Positions 38,223 to 47,253 of a stretch of DNA of 64,000 nucleotides are shown here, piece after piece. This DNA comes from an uncultured Prevotella sp. (GTDB taxonomy: Bacteria; Bacteroidota; Bacteroidia; Bacteroidales; Bacteroidaceae). The translations under genes and the position numbers were made by a program. The stretch covers positions 1 through 64,000 of the forward strand of contig CAKPZJ010000007.1 of the NCBI GenBank assembly GCA_934204655.1, given 5' to 3'. The notes under the pieces were generated by a model. That model was not told the origin of the DNA. It worked only from the letters and a program-made list of their open reading frames with translations, and did no database searches. Numbering within the stretch: position 1 is the first letter of the stretch; every line of letters starts with the position of its first letter.

Positions 38223-39557
38223 TTACCACTCGTTTTGCTTAATTTCTAAATACTTGTTGATAACATCGACCGAGAGACGGTCGGGGGTGGTACGCAGACT
38301 GAGGATGCCGCGCTGGGCCAGTCGGCTCACGATGAGCTGCTGGCTGCGCTCCATCTGTTGAGCCACCACGTGGGTATAGTAGTCCTCGGTGCTGTGGGGG
38401 CGCGTGCCGAGGTAGTCGTGCAGGGCACTGTTCTCGAAGTAGACCACCAGCAGGCGGTGGCGGCGGGCCACCTGGCACAGGTAGGGCACCTGGCGGTCCA
38501 GGCTCTGACCGTCGGTGAAGTTGGTAAAGAGTATCAGCAGCGACCGCTTGCTTACGCGCTGCTCTACCCCCGCCACCAGCACCGAGTAGTCGGTCTCGCC
38601 GAAATCGGTGCGCACGGCATACAGGCTCTCCATGATACGCTCCATCTGGGCCGGGCGGCGCGAGGGCGCCAGCAGGGTGTCCATGCGCTCGTTAAAGGTG
38701 ATGAGCCCAGCCTGGTCGGCCTTGTGTATGGCCACATACGACAGCACTAACGACGCGTTGACGGCATAGTCTAACAGCGTCATACCCCCGAAGGCGCGCT
38801 GCATGACCCGCCCCTTGTCTATCACGCAGAATACCTGCTGGGAGCGTTCGGCCTGATATACATTGACCATAAGTTGATGGCGGCGAGCCGACGCCTTCCA
38901 GTTGATGGTACGAAACTCGTCGCCCTGGACGTACTCCTTAATCTGCTCAAACTCCGTGTTGTTGCCCGCGCGCCTGATGCGCTTGATGCCCATGTCCTGC
39001 AGGCGGTTGCTGATGGCCAGCAGTTCGTAGTGGCGCAGCTGCTGATAAGCCGGGTACACCCTGGCGTCCTGCGGAGCCCCACAGGTATAGCGGCGCTGTA
39101 CCAATGAGATGGCGGTGGTGGCAAACACGCGTATATGTCCGAACCCGTAGACACCCCGCTGCACTGGCCGCAGGCTATAGGTAACCGTGGCACCACTCCT
39201 GGCCCCGAGGCGCAGGGCGAAGGCCACATCGCGCCGCTGGAAGACGAAGGGCAGTTCGTCAGTGATGGTTAGTCGCGTGCCAAAGGGGTAGGTACTCTCC
39301 ACGCGGATGTCAATCTCGTTGTCATCACCGTTGGACAGCCGCTCCGGACACGTGCGCACGGCACTGATGGCCCGCCACCCATAGAGCGCCGCCGTCTCGG
39401 CCACGACAGCCACGACCAGCAGGCACAGCAGGGCCTGCCCTACCGTGAGCAGGGGTGCCCAGGCATAGCCAGTCGCCATGATGGCCGCCACGGCCATGAG
39501 TACGAGATAAAAGCGAGGGGTAAGGTACATGCCGGCAGCGTTACTTAGGAACCTCAA
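38223..39557 (-). CDS. DUF58 protein (MoxR partner, vWA-like)
   Basis: A 444-residue protein with two N-terminal membrane helices (about 14-58), an all-beta region, and the DUF58 core EYVQGDEFRTINWKASARRHQLMV. A von Willebrand A-like domain follows (VFCVIDKGRVMQ, LILFTNFTDGQSL). DUF58 proteins are nearly always next to MoxR ATPases and are thought to be their clients or adaptors. The start overlaps the MoxR gene end by 17 bases, so translation is coupled. Confidence 0.88.
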   Translation of the reverse strand: MRFLSNAAGMYLTPRFYLVLMAVAAIMATGYAWAPLLTVGQALLCLLVVAVVAETAALYGWRAISAVRTCPERLSNGDDNEIDIRVESTYPFGTRLTITDELPFVFQRRDVAFALRLGARSGATVTYSLRPVQRGVYGFGHIRVFATTAISLVQRRYTCGAPQDARVYPAYQQLRHYELLAISNRLQDMGIKRIRRAGNNTEFEQIKEYVQGDEFRTINWKASARRHQLMVNVYQAERSQQVFCVIDKGRVMQRAFGGMTLLDYAVNASLVLSYVAIHKADQAGLITFNERMDTLLAPSRRPAQMERIMESLYAVRTDFGETDYSVLVAGVEQRVSKRSLLILFTNFTDGQSLDRQVPYLCQVARRHRLLVVYFENSALHDYLGTRPHSTEDYYTHVVAQQMERSQQLIVSRLAQRGILSLRTTPDRLSVDVINKYLEIKQNEW

Positions 39558-40506
39558 CCTTGTCTATCAGGCGCTGGGCCACCTGCAGGGGCGTGTAGCC
39601 CTGCATCTCGGCCTCGGCGGTGAGTATCAGCCGGTGGTGCATCACGTAGGGGGCCACGGCCTTGATGTCGTCGGGCACCACAAAGGTGCGCTCCTGGATG
39701 AGGGCATAGGCCTGGGCGGCCATGAGTATGCACACCGAGGCACGGGGCGAGGCCCCCAGGTAGATCGCCTTGCTATGGCGTGTCTGGGCCACTATCTCGG
39801 CGATGTAGCGCACCAACGAGGCTTCGACCCGCACGGCTCGGGCGGCGGCGCGCAGGGCCCGCAGGTCGGCCTGCGACAGCACGGGGGCCACCTGGTCTAT
39901 CTGGGCAAAACTGTCGGCCGCCAGGTGGCGGGTCAGTATCTCTACCTCCTCGTCGGTGGTGGGATAGCCCATCGTAATCTTCATCAGGAAACGGTCCAAC
40001 TGGGCCTCGGGCAACTTGTAGGTACCCTCCTGCTCTACCGGGTTCTGCGTGGCGATGATGGTAAACACGGGGCTCATCGGGTGGGTAACACCGTCGACGG
40101 TAACCTGGCCCTCCTGCATCACCTCGAACAGCGCGGCCTGGGTCTTGGCCGGCGCGCGGTTAATCTCGTCGGCCAGCACCACGTCGGCGAATACCGGCCC
40201 GGGGTGGAAGTCAAAGTCTGAGGTCTTCATGTTGTACACCGTGGTGCCCAAGACGTCGCTCGGCATGAGGTCGGGGGTAAACTGCACCCGCGAGAACGTC
40301 GCGTCGACCAGGCGGGCCATGAGCCGCGCCATCAGGGTTTTGGCCACGCCGGGCACGCCCTCTATCAGCACGTGGCCGCCGGCTACGAGGGTGGTAAGCA
40401 GCAGGTCGGTGGCCTGGGCCTGGCCTACTATAGTCTGGGCGATACTGGCGCGCAGGGCCTGTATCTTCTCGGCGCTGGGCGCCATGGTGTTGGATAGTTC
40501 TTCCAT
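39541..40506 (-). CDS. MoxR-family AAA+ ATPase
   Basis: A 321-residue cytoplasmic AAA+ chaperone. Walker A has the MoxR form EGVPGVAKTLMARL near 54-67, Walker B and the following helix are VVLADEINRAPAKTQAALFE, and sensor 1 is FTIIATQNPVEQEGTY. The C-terminal lid carries SPRASVCILMAAQAYAL. MoxR ATPases mature or activate partner proteins, often vWA-containing ones such as the DUF58 product encoded next. It starts 33 bases after the DUF4350 stop. Confidence 0.93.
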   Translation of the reverse strand: MEELSNTMAPSAEKIQALRASIAQTIVGQAQATDLLLTTLVAGGHVLIEGVPGVAKTLMARLMARLVDATFSRVQFTPDLMPSDVLGTTVYNMKTSDFDFHPGPVFADVVLADEINRAPAKTQAALFEVMQEGQVTVDGVTHPMSPVFTIIATQNPVEQEGTYKLPEAQLDRFLMKITMGYPTTDEEVEILTRHLAADSFAQIDQVAPVLSQADLRALRAAARAVRVEASLVRYIAEIVAQTRHSKAIYLGASPRASVCILMAAQAYALIQERTFVVPDDIKAVAPYVMHHRLILTAEAEMQGYTPLQVAQRLIDKVEVPK

Positions 40507-40539
40507 ATCTATTAGTTCTCCTTTAGCTTATCGTGGGGT

Positions 40540-41868
40540 TTATAGTCGCTGTGTCAGTTCGTCCATCTGCCGTACAAGCCTCATCATGGTGGCATCGTCT
40601 ACCTGTAGCTGTTGGTCGCGCAGATTGCGTATCTCGGTCAACAGCCGGCGTATGTCGGCCACGGGCAGCCCGGTGAGCTGGGCCACCTCCTCTATGCTGG
40701 CCTCCAGCCTCCGGCGGTCGGTCAGGTCTATATCCTCGTCGGTGCGCAGCGTGTCGGTCAGGGCCGCGTAGCGCTTCAGCACCAGGTCGGCGTTGTCATG
40801 GCGTTCAAAGTAGAGACGGCCGATGAGCTTTACAAACTCCAGGTCATTGTTGGCGGGAGCCGCGATGATGGGTATGACGCGCTGGCGGCGCTTGGCGGTG
40901 AAGACGAAGAACAGCACAAGACCCACCAACAGCGTGTAGTAAGCCCAGCGCAGCGCGGGGTGCGCGGCGATGAATGACAGAGCCGTCTTGTTGTGCTTGT
41001 CGGCCTCAGTGCCTATCACGGCTCCGCCAGCCATCGACGCGTCGAGCCTCACGGTGGCGCGGGCCGACAACAGGTTCATCAGCCTGAGCACGTAGGGTCT
41101 TGATGCAGAGTCCAGGATGCCATAGTTGGTAAACAACAGTGGCGTACTCACCAGCACCAGCCGTCCGCGCCCGCGTGGATACAGGGCGGCTACCGTGAAG
41201 TGATGGCCAGGGGGCTGATCCATATAGCTGTGGCCCTTGGCCATGTAGGCTATGGCGCGCATCTTGCCACGGTGGGCGCGGGCCGTGTCGCTCTCAATAT
41301 AGCTGCAGACGAGGTCGTCCAGCACGCGATACTCGGCATTGGCATAGCGAGGGCCGGCCTGTCGGCAACGGGTGTCGGCAGTCTGGACGCGGGGGCTATA
41401 CCTATAATATATAGTGTCGTAGATGTAGGGGCTGTGCTTAGCGATACCGCGGGCTACGTACTGTAAGTCAAAGTGGTTGTAGGTAGTGGTGCCCATGTGG
41501 TAGACCGCGTAGGCCGAGTCGCCGGGCGGGATGTCTACACCCACCAGCATGACCGTGGCACCCCGACTGAGCAGACGGTTGATGTCGGCCACGTTGGCCG
41601 AGGTAAGGCGGGCCTCATCGGTCACCACTAACACATTGCGCAGCACCGAGTCGTGGGCTACCTGTCGCAGCGTGGTGCCTTCGGCCTGGTAGCCCCGGGG
41701 CAGCGTCTGCGCCATCAGACTGTCAAAGACATAGCTTCCAAAGGGGTTCTTGTCGTCGTGGGCAAACGTGGGTGTCCAGTCAAACCGATGGGGCATGGCC
41801 ATCTGAAATACGATGACAGCAACCACTAATGCCACGATGAACAGGAGGTAACGGGTGGTGTTCTTCAT
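40540..41868 (-). CDS. DUF4350 membrane protein
   Basis: A 442-residue protein with one N-terminal helix (YLLFIVALVVAVIVFQMAM) and a second near residue 300 (YYTLLVGLVLFFVFTA). The large extracytoplasmic region includes NPFGSYVFDSLM and VTDEARLTSANVADINRLL, a DUF4350/GATase-like fold. The start at 41868 (MKNTTRYLLF) overlaps the DUF4129 stop by 4 bases. This protein is a regular member of the MoxR/DUF58 cluster in Bacteroidetes; its molecular role is unknown. Confidence 0.85.
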   Translation of the reverse strand: MKNTTRYLLFIVALVVAVIVFQMAMPHRFDWTPTFAHDDKNPFGSYVFDSLMAQTLPRGYQAEGTTLRQVAHDSVLRNVLVVTDEARLTSANVADINRLLSRGATVMLVGVDIPPGDSAYAVYHMGTTTYNHFDLQYVARGIAKHSPYIYDTIYYRYSPRVQTADTRCRQAGPRYANAEYRVLDDLVCSYIESDTARAHRGKMRAIAYMAKGHSYMDQPPGHHFTVAALYPRGRGRLVLVSTPLLFTNYGILDSASRPYVLRLMNLLSARATVRLDASMAGGAVIGTEADKHNKTALSFIAAHPALRWAYYTLLVGLVLFFVFTAKRRQRVIPIIAAPANNDLEFVKLIGRLYFERHDNADLVLKRYAALTDTLRTDEDIDLTDRRRLEASIEEVAQLTGLPVADIRRLLTEIRNLRDQQLQVDDATMMRLVRQMDELTQRL

Positions 41869-42512
41869 GCCGGTCCTCCTTTCTCCTCGGTGGGCGGGCA
41901 CACCGCCTGCTGCCACCGCAGCATCTGGCTGACCTCGGCTTGCTGACAGGCGTATCCGCCATAGCGCACTTGCAGGAAGAGCAGGGTAAGCTGGCGGAAG
42001 CTGTCATCGCCCAGCTCGCGCACATACTGCATCGGGGCCTTGGACCTAATCCACTTGATACGGCCCGCGTCGCTCAGCCGGCGCAGGGTCTGCAGGTATA
42101 TCAGCCTTACGGTGGCTGCGTAGTCGGCCCGACTCATGGCGCGTGCTATCAGGGCGTCAAAGTCTATGCCGTAGATGGTGTCCTCGGTCACGGTGTAGTC
42201 CAACTTGTCCTTAGCAGACCGCCGCATGAAGAGGGCGGGATGCCTGACGAGCAGGATGGCTACCACAGCACCCACGATGACCATCGTGGCGACAATCCAG
42301 AATATCAGCGTGCTGTCGGAGTCTATGTTCCAGTGGGTGGCGCTGGCCAACAGCGTCGTAAACCAGTCTGACAGCTGGTCCCATATCGACTTGGTGCTCT
42401 GCATCAGCTCACGACTGTAGTCGTAGGAGGCATCGGACTGCCACGGGGCGAGCACGATGCTGTCTACGGAGAGGGTATCTATGGGCATAGAGGTCATGGC
42501 TGGTACAGGCAT
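41865..42512 (-). CDS. DUF4129 membrane protein
   Basis: A 215-residue protein with one central membrane helix (IFWIVATMVIVGAVVAILLV) and a C-terminal cytoplasmic DUF4129 segment (SRADYAATVRLIYLQTLRRL, then IRSKAPMQYVRELGDDSFRQ). DUF4129 is often encoded with MoxR and transglutaminase-like genes. It starts 8 bases after the preceding membrane-protein gene and overlaps the DUF4350 gene. Function unknown beyond this association. Confidence 0.82.
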   Translation of the reverse strand: MPVPAMTSMPIDTLSVDSIVLAPWQSDASYDYSRELMQSTKSIWDQLSDWFTTLLASATHWNIDSDSTLIFWIVATMVIVGAVVAILLVRHPALFMRRSAKDKLDYTVTEDTIYGIDFDALIARAMSRADYAATVRLIYLQTLRRLSDAGRIKWIRSKAPMQYVRELGDDSFRQLTLLFLQVRYGGYACQQAEVSQMLRWQQAVCPPTEEKGGPA

Positions 42513-42520
42513 GAGGGGAT

Positions 42521-43597
42521 TCAGAGTTTGTCAAACTGGTCTATATCGCGCTCTAAAGCGGCATCGGCCGTAGGCGTGGTGTCGCCGGCCAGGCCCAAGT
42601 CATCCTCGGCTGGGCCCGATGGCTGCCCGTCGCCGAGGGCATCAAACTTGTCGACAGCCTCGTCCATCGATACGCCGTCAACCTTCTCGGCGGCATGACC
42701 ATAGTAGAACCCTAAGCCCACCATCATAACCGCCATGGCCATATACATACCATAAAGAAACAGTACGCCGGTCAGGTAGTGGACCAAGACAAACCAGGTA
42801 GACGAGGTAAACGGCAGTGAACTCATGGACGAGTCTATCGTGGCCAGGGCAGACAGCATGGTGAGTCCCATGAACGGCATGCCCAACGCATAGCTTACCA
42901 GGGTAACGACCATGTAAAGCACGATGAGCATGCCCAGCAGTCCGCCCCACACGCGGAAGCCCAGGCGCACCGCCCGCTTGACCGATGGCCACAGGGCATC
43001 GGCCGTGAGGAGGTAGGAGGGCAGTATCAGCGTACAGGGGATGAACAGCACGGCGAGGGCCACGAAGAGCAGTACCACGAGGATGGATGCGCCTATTTGC
43101 AGGGAGCCATCGGTGGCGGCTATCAGCATGCCGCTGCCAACAAATGCAGCCACGAAGACTACCAGGCTTATGATGCCTACCAGCACGAGGGCCCCGGCCG
43201 ACCTGCGGACATTGTGCCACAGCTGGGCCTTCATCTCTGTATAGCTGATGCCGTCTAAGCGGTTAGGGCGAGCCCAATATTGCTGCATCAGGGTATAGAC
43301 CACGCCTGTAAGCAGGGCTGCCGCAAACAGCGAGACCGCCATCAGCAACAGATAGTTGGTGCCCAGTCCCACCAGGAAACTTATGTCTGACGAGGCATGG
43401 CTTGCCTCGCTGCTTATCTGGCCCATGAGCGTGGTATAGCACACACCGCCCACGATACACAGGGGCAACAGGAAGACCGAGAGGTAACGGAAAAGTGGAC
43501 GGATGTTCTCGCTGATAAAGTCGAAGGTGGCCGATAGCTTCTCGGAGAAGCTGCGGCGCACATACAGGTCGATACGTGGACGGACGGTAGTTTTCAT
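42521..43597 (-). CDS. multi-pass membrane protein of the SpoIIM-MoxR cluster
   Basis: A 358-residue protein with about six hydrophobic helices (YLSVFLLPLCIVGGVCYTTL, YLLLMAVSLFAAALLTGVV, ALVLVGIISLVVFVAAFVG and others). Its layout resembles the membrane domain of glycerophosphodiester phosphodiesterases (GPDPase_memb-like). The tail (about 310-358) is soluble and acidic. Start 43597 (MKTTVRPRIDLYVRRSFSE) is chosen because it follows the SpoIIM stop by 4 bases and the upstream frame overlaps that gene. Function unknown. Confidence 0.78.
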   Translation of the reverse strand: MKTTVRPRIDLYVRRSFSEKLSATFDFISENIRPLFRYLSVFLLPLCIVGGVCYTTLMGQISSEASHASSDISFLVGLGTNYLLLMAVSLFAAALLTGVVYTLMQQYWARPNRLDGISYTEMKAQLWHNVRRSAGALVLVGIISLVVFVAAFVGSGMLIAATDGSLQIGASILVVLLFVALAVLFIPCTLILPSYLLTADALWPSVKRAVRLGFRVWGGLLGMLIVLYMVVTLVSYALGMPFMGLTMLSALATIDSSMSSLPFTSSTWFVLVHYLTGVLFLYGMYMAMAVMMVGLGFYYGHAAEKVDGVSMDEAVDKFDALGDGQPSGPAEDDLGLAGDTTPTADAALERDIDQFDKL

Positions 43598-43601
43598 CTG
43601 T

Positions 43602-44573
43602 TTATGAATTGGTTGTTGTATGGGTTTTGCGATATACTTGACGGGGGTAGACGATGTAGTAGAACACCACAAAGGCGGCCGAGAGCAACACGATGATGAG
43701 CCGTGGCAAGACGGGCAGGGCGGCATGGCCGGTGAGGAAACCCTCTATGAAGCCCGCCACCACGAATACGGGCACCGTGCCTACCACTATCTTGAGCCCG
43801 CGCTTGGCGCTGAACCTGAAGGAGGCTACCCGGCTGTAGGTGCCTGGAAAGAGCCAGCCATTGCCCATGCAGATGCCGGCCGCACCGGCCACCACGATGG
43901 CCGAGATTTCGAGTGTGCCGTGGAGGAACACCGTGAGCAGCGAGTCTATGAACAGCCCATGCTGGGCGAAGAACATCTCGAAACTGCCTAACATCACCCC
44001 GTTGCCAAAGAGCATCAGTCCGGTACAGAGGCTGGTGAACACACCCACCACAAACACTAAGAACGACACATAGATATTATTGGCCGTGATGCTGGCAAAC
44101 ATCTCGCTGCCCGGGGCTGAACAGTAAACATCGAAAGGTTTGCCCGCAGCAATGTTGCGCAGCGTCATGTCGACATACGAGTCGCCTAAGATGACACGGC
44201 AGTAATCGGGGTCGGCCCACTGACCTACCACGCCTACCAGCATACTGACTAAGAAGATGACAAGGGAGGCCAGCAGCAACTTGCGGGCATGATAAAGGGT
44301 AAGGGGAACCTCCTGGGCCCAGTAGGTGACGATGCGCAGACGGCGCTCGCGCTTGTTGCGGTAGATGGCATTGTGCAGTACCACCGCCAAGTTATTCAGG
44401 TAAAGTGTAATGCGCGACGCGGGATAGTGGGTCTGGGCAAAGGCCAGGTCGGAGGTGACCCGTATGTACGCCGCCGATATGTCATCGGGCGTCTCGGTAA
44501 GCAGGTCGGCTGTCATAAGCTCTATGCGCTGCCACTCCTTAATGTTCTGGCGTATAAATACTATCTCTTTCAC
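43602..44573 (-). CDS. SpoIIM-like (stage II sporulation protein M family) membrane protein
   Basis: A 323-residue inner-membrane protein with five to six helices, of the DUF95/SpoIIM family that is widespread outside spore formers. Key parts are IRQNIKEWQRIELM near the start and FVVGVFTSLCTGLMLFGNGV, FLHGTLEISAIVVAGAAGI and GNGWLFPGTYSR later. I choose a GTG start at 44573 (product MKEIVFIRQN), because relatives start there and the longer frame from 44642 adds an unlikely leader. A TATATTTG -7 box is on the minus strand near 44630-44637. First gene of the cluster. Confidence 0.85.
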   Translation of the reverse strand: MKEIVFIRQNIKEWQRIELMTADLLTETPDDISAAYIRVTSDLAFAQTHYPASRITLYLNNLAVVLHNAIYRNKRERRLRIVTYWAQEVPLTLYHARKLLLASLVIFLVSMLVGVVGQWADPDYCRVILGDSYVDMTLRNIAAGKPFDVYCSAPGSEMFASITANNIYVSFLVFVVGVFTSLCTGLMLFGNGVMLGSFEMFFAQHGLFIDSLLTVFLHGTLEISAIVVAGAAGICMGNGWLFPGTYSRVASFRFSAKRGLKIVVGTVPVFVVAGFIEGFLTGHAALPVLPRLIIVLLSAAFVVFYYIVYPRQVYRKTHTTTNS

Positions 44574-44729
44574 TGCACAGGTGGTTAAGACGGTTGGGGC
44601 GATGTGCCCCGTAGTGGCCTTAATGGCTACAAATATAGACAAAATGGGCGAAACGACAGGGCACTAACAGCTATTTTTTTCGCCGAGCCCTCATTTTTCT
44701 TGTTACAGGCAGTCCCGGCACCGCCCCTG

Positions 44730-46055
44730 TCAGCCTTCAAAGAGATTGCGACGGGGCATGGCGGGGCCGAACTTCTTGCGCAGACGCTCAAAGAGAGCCA
44801 TCGTGTCGCGCGAGAAGGCATGACCCTTCCAGGTGCTGGTGTTGGTGATAAATACCCAGCACTCGCCGTCGGGATAGCGTATCACCAAGGCGCTGGTGCC
44901 TACCAGCGAACCCGTGCGAACCCAGGGCTTGCCCTTGGGGGTGTAGTTCCATCCTAAGGAGAAGTCGTGATCGGGCATCTCGCGGGTCATGGCTTCTACC
45001 GAGCGCCTGCTGATGATGTCGGGCACTACCGGGCAGCCGTCTATCGATGCCACTAAGCGGCACAACTCGGCCGCCGAGGCACACCAGGCACCGGCTCCAG
45101 CCAGACGGGGGATGTCGTTCTCGCCATAGCACTTCTCGACCAGGCGGCCGCTGTTGTTAAACTCGTATGTGGGCTTGCAGGTAAGGTGCATATAGTAACG
45201 GCTCTCGTTGGGCCGACGGTCGCGATAGTAGTTGCCGGCGATGTGGAAATCGTAGCAGCCGGCAGGCTCGAGCACCTGGGTACGCATGAAGCGCTCGTAG
45301 GACATGCCCGAGCGGCGGGCAATAATCTCTGAGAGGAGCATATACCCCAAGTTGCTGTACCGGCGGGCTGTGCCAGGGGTGTAGCCGAGGCGGCGGCGCA
45401 GCACGATGCCGAGCAGGGTACGGTGGTCGGGGGCCTCGGTAAGTCGGTTCTGCATCATGATGTAGCGGGTAGAGAACATGGGGTCGCCCGCGTAGTTGGT
45501 AAAACCAGCCTTGTGGCGCAACAGCTGCTCGACGGTGATGTCCAGATAGCGCTTGTCGGTGATGGCGTGGGTATAGGCGGTGTCGTTGAGTATGCCGTGG
45601 GGCCCGAAGACGCGGTCGGACAGCCTTAGCCGACCCATGTCGCACAGCTTCATCACGCCCACGGCCGTTACCAACTTAGAGACCGATGCCATGCGCATGA
45701 TATGGCTCGGCTGCATCTCTACACCTTCGTCAGCCTTGCCGAAACCACGGGCATAGAGGAGCGAGTCGTTGCGGGAGATGGCCAGCTGGGCACCGTTAAT
45801 CTCCCAGCGGCGCAGGTAGCGCTCCATAATGGAGTCCATGTCGTGTAGTTCAGGACTGCTGCCCACCTCGTTGCTGAGCGAGTCGTTAAGATGTACGCCC
45901 GTGGCGCGCAGGGTGTCGGCCCCGGTATGTGTGCCCGTACACGCGCACGAACAGCGGCTGATGGCCACGATGACCAGCACCACCACCGTAAGGCAGCCGG
46001 CGCACGACAGCCTGACGCGGGTGCGGTATTGTTCTCTTATCCTATACTTCTTCAT
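44730..46055 (-). CDS. serine hydrolase of the class C beta-lactamase/penicillin-binding fold
   Basis: A 441-residue protein anchored by a single N-terminal helix (LSCAGCLTVVVLVIVAISRC), or a lipoprotein, given the Cys-rich stretch after it. The catalytic SxxK is in MASVSKLVTA (S124, K127), the Tyr motif is YSNLGYMLL, and a KTG-like VRTGSLVG is near the end. Such proteins act in the periplasm as peptidases or esterases; true beta-lactamase activity is not implied. The start at 46055 is just downstream of a TAATTTTG box (minus strand, 46064-46071), so the message would be nearly leaderless. Confidence 0.87.
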   Translation of the reverse strand: MKKYRIREQYRTRVRLSCAGCLTVVVLVIVAISRCSCACTGTHTGADTLRATGVHLNDSLSNEVGSSPELHDMDSIMERYLRRWEINGAQLAISRNDSLLYARGFGKADEGVEMQPSHIMRMASVSKLVTAVGVMKLCDMGRLRLSDRVFGPHGILNDTAYTHAITDKRYLDITVEQLLRHKAGFTNYAGDPMFSTRYIMMQNRLTEAPDHRTLLGIVLRRRLGYTPGTARRYSNLGYMLLSEIIARRSGMSYERFMRTQVLEPAGCYDFHIAGNYYRDRRPNESRYYMHLTCKPTYEFNNSGRLVEKCYGENDIPRLAGAGAWCASAAELCRLVASIDGCPVVPDIISRRSVEAMTREMPDHDFSLGWNYTPKGKPWVRTGSLVGTSALVIRYPDGECWVFITNTSTWKGHAFSRDTMALFERLRKKFGPAMPRRNLFEG

Positions 46056-46063
46056 GTGTAATG

Positions 46064-46071
46064 CAAAATTA
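46064..46071 (-). promoter_or_regulatory. -7 box of the serine hydrolase gene
   Basis: TAATTTTG on the minus strand ends nine bases before the ATG at 46055. No clear -33 box is visible. Confidence 0.45.
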
Positions 46072-46264
46072 GCAAAATATACGCGATAATGAGCAGACAT
46101 AGCCTAAAATCTTGCTGCGCCACCTCCCTCATTATCAACATACCAGCATCGGTATCCCGATATCCCACCATGACCTCGGCGGCCTACATTATTATATTAA
46201 GGATACCATCTCTTCATAGCTTAACTATAGAAGTAGTCATCGTTGCTCTCTCCACCCTCAAAAT

Positions 46265-46333
46265 CTACAAATTACTGAATAAATCGTCTACAAATTACTG
46301 AATAAGACACCCACAAATTACTGAATAATTCCA
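46265..46333. repeat. 23-bp tandem repeat, three copies
   Basis: CTACAAATTACTGAATAA begins at 46265 and 46288, and again at 46311 with one change (CC for CT). Each 18-base core is followed by five unrelated bases. The spacing of 23 bp is about two DNA turns. The rest of 46072-46533 holds no gene I can support. Confidence 0.8.
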
Positions 46334-46533
46334 AAATGGCAGTAAAACACCTTGCGATTGTGGCTGCCTCTGCGGCGCGTATTCGCCTTATATCGGTGTA
46401 GGTTACTGCCGTGCCAGCTTTTGATGTCTCTATGAGAACAATTGGACTTCTCTACGTTCCTGATAACGAGGCTGGAAGACTGGCGTAGTGGCTCACGTGG
46501 CCATAGCCGACGCACCCACCCCTATAGCCATTA

Positions 46534-47253
46534 CTATGTGTTCGCCCTCTGGTTTTTCGGGGGAAGCATTTTTTGTCTTTCATCCTCGCCCGGCAACGAT
46601 TCGGCGGACGGACAGCGCAACAGGCCCTCGCGGGTGGCCTGTTGCACCATGTCGACCATGTTGCGGGCGTGGAAACGGCGCATGAGGCGCTTACGGTAGT
46701 ACTCGATGGTATTCTCACTAAGGCACAGACGGGTAGCTATCTCCCTGCTGGGCAGTCCCTGGGCCAACAGTTCTAATACCGAGGTCTCGCGGACGCTCAG
46801 ACCACAGGTCAGGGCCTGGTCGGCAATGGCCTGGAAACGCGGACTGAGATACACGCCGCCCTCGCGCACACTGGCCACCGCGGCCAACAGCAGCGCGGGG
46901 GGCTCGCTCTTGAGCACCACACCAGCCATGGGGGCGTGCTGGAGCTGGCGGGCCACCCATAGCTCCTCGTGCATGGTGTAGACGATGACGCGGGTGTGCG
47001 GACTCTGAGCCGCGATGGCGGCCAGCAGACTGATGCCGTCGGCGCCGGGCAAATCCAGGTCTATTACAGCCGCCGAGTAGCTATAGGGACTGGCGGTGAG
47101 GGTGCGCAGCACGCCATCGGCCGTGGTGGCGGTATCTATCAGCACCCCGGGCAGGGTCGACAGCAACGTGCGGATGCCCTGGAGCACGATACGGTGGTCG
47201 TCGGCCACCAAGAGGTGGGTAGTTATCGGCGTAGTGTCAGTATCTGTCGGCAT
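46534..47253 (-). CDS. LuxR/NarL-family response regulator
   Basis: A 239-residue regulator. The receiver domain (about 12-130) has the acidic pair in HLLVADDHRI, phospho-acceptor D65 in VIDLDLPGADG, and VIVYTMHEE. The C-terminal LuxR helix-turn-helix reads LSVRETSVLELLAQGLPSRE, then LSENTIEYYRKRLMRR. The start at 47253 (MPTDTDTTPITTHLL) lies inside the end of the sensor kinase gene, overlapping by 31 bases. The two form a two-component pair; target genes are not evident. Confidence 0.92.
   Translation of the reverse strand: MPTDTDTTPITTHLLVADDHRIVLQGIRTLLSTLPGVLIDTATTADGVLRTLTASPYSYSAAVIDLDLPGADGISLLAAIAAQSPHTRVIVYTMHEELWVARQLQHAPMAGVVLKSEPPALLLAAVASVREGGVYLSPRFQAIADQALTCGLSVRETSVLELLAQGLPSREIATRLCLSENTIEYYRKRLMRRFHARNMVDMVQQATREGLLRCPSAESLPGEDERQKMLPPKNQRANT

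Noticed and set aside
46265..46333. CRISPR array
   Set aside because: The repeats are 18 bp with five-base joins, far too short for spacers, and no cas genes are near.
46318..46515. 65-codon minus-strand frame next to the tandem repeats
   Set aside because: Basic, low-similarity sequence whose end lies inside the repeat array; no evidence of coding.
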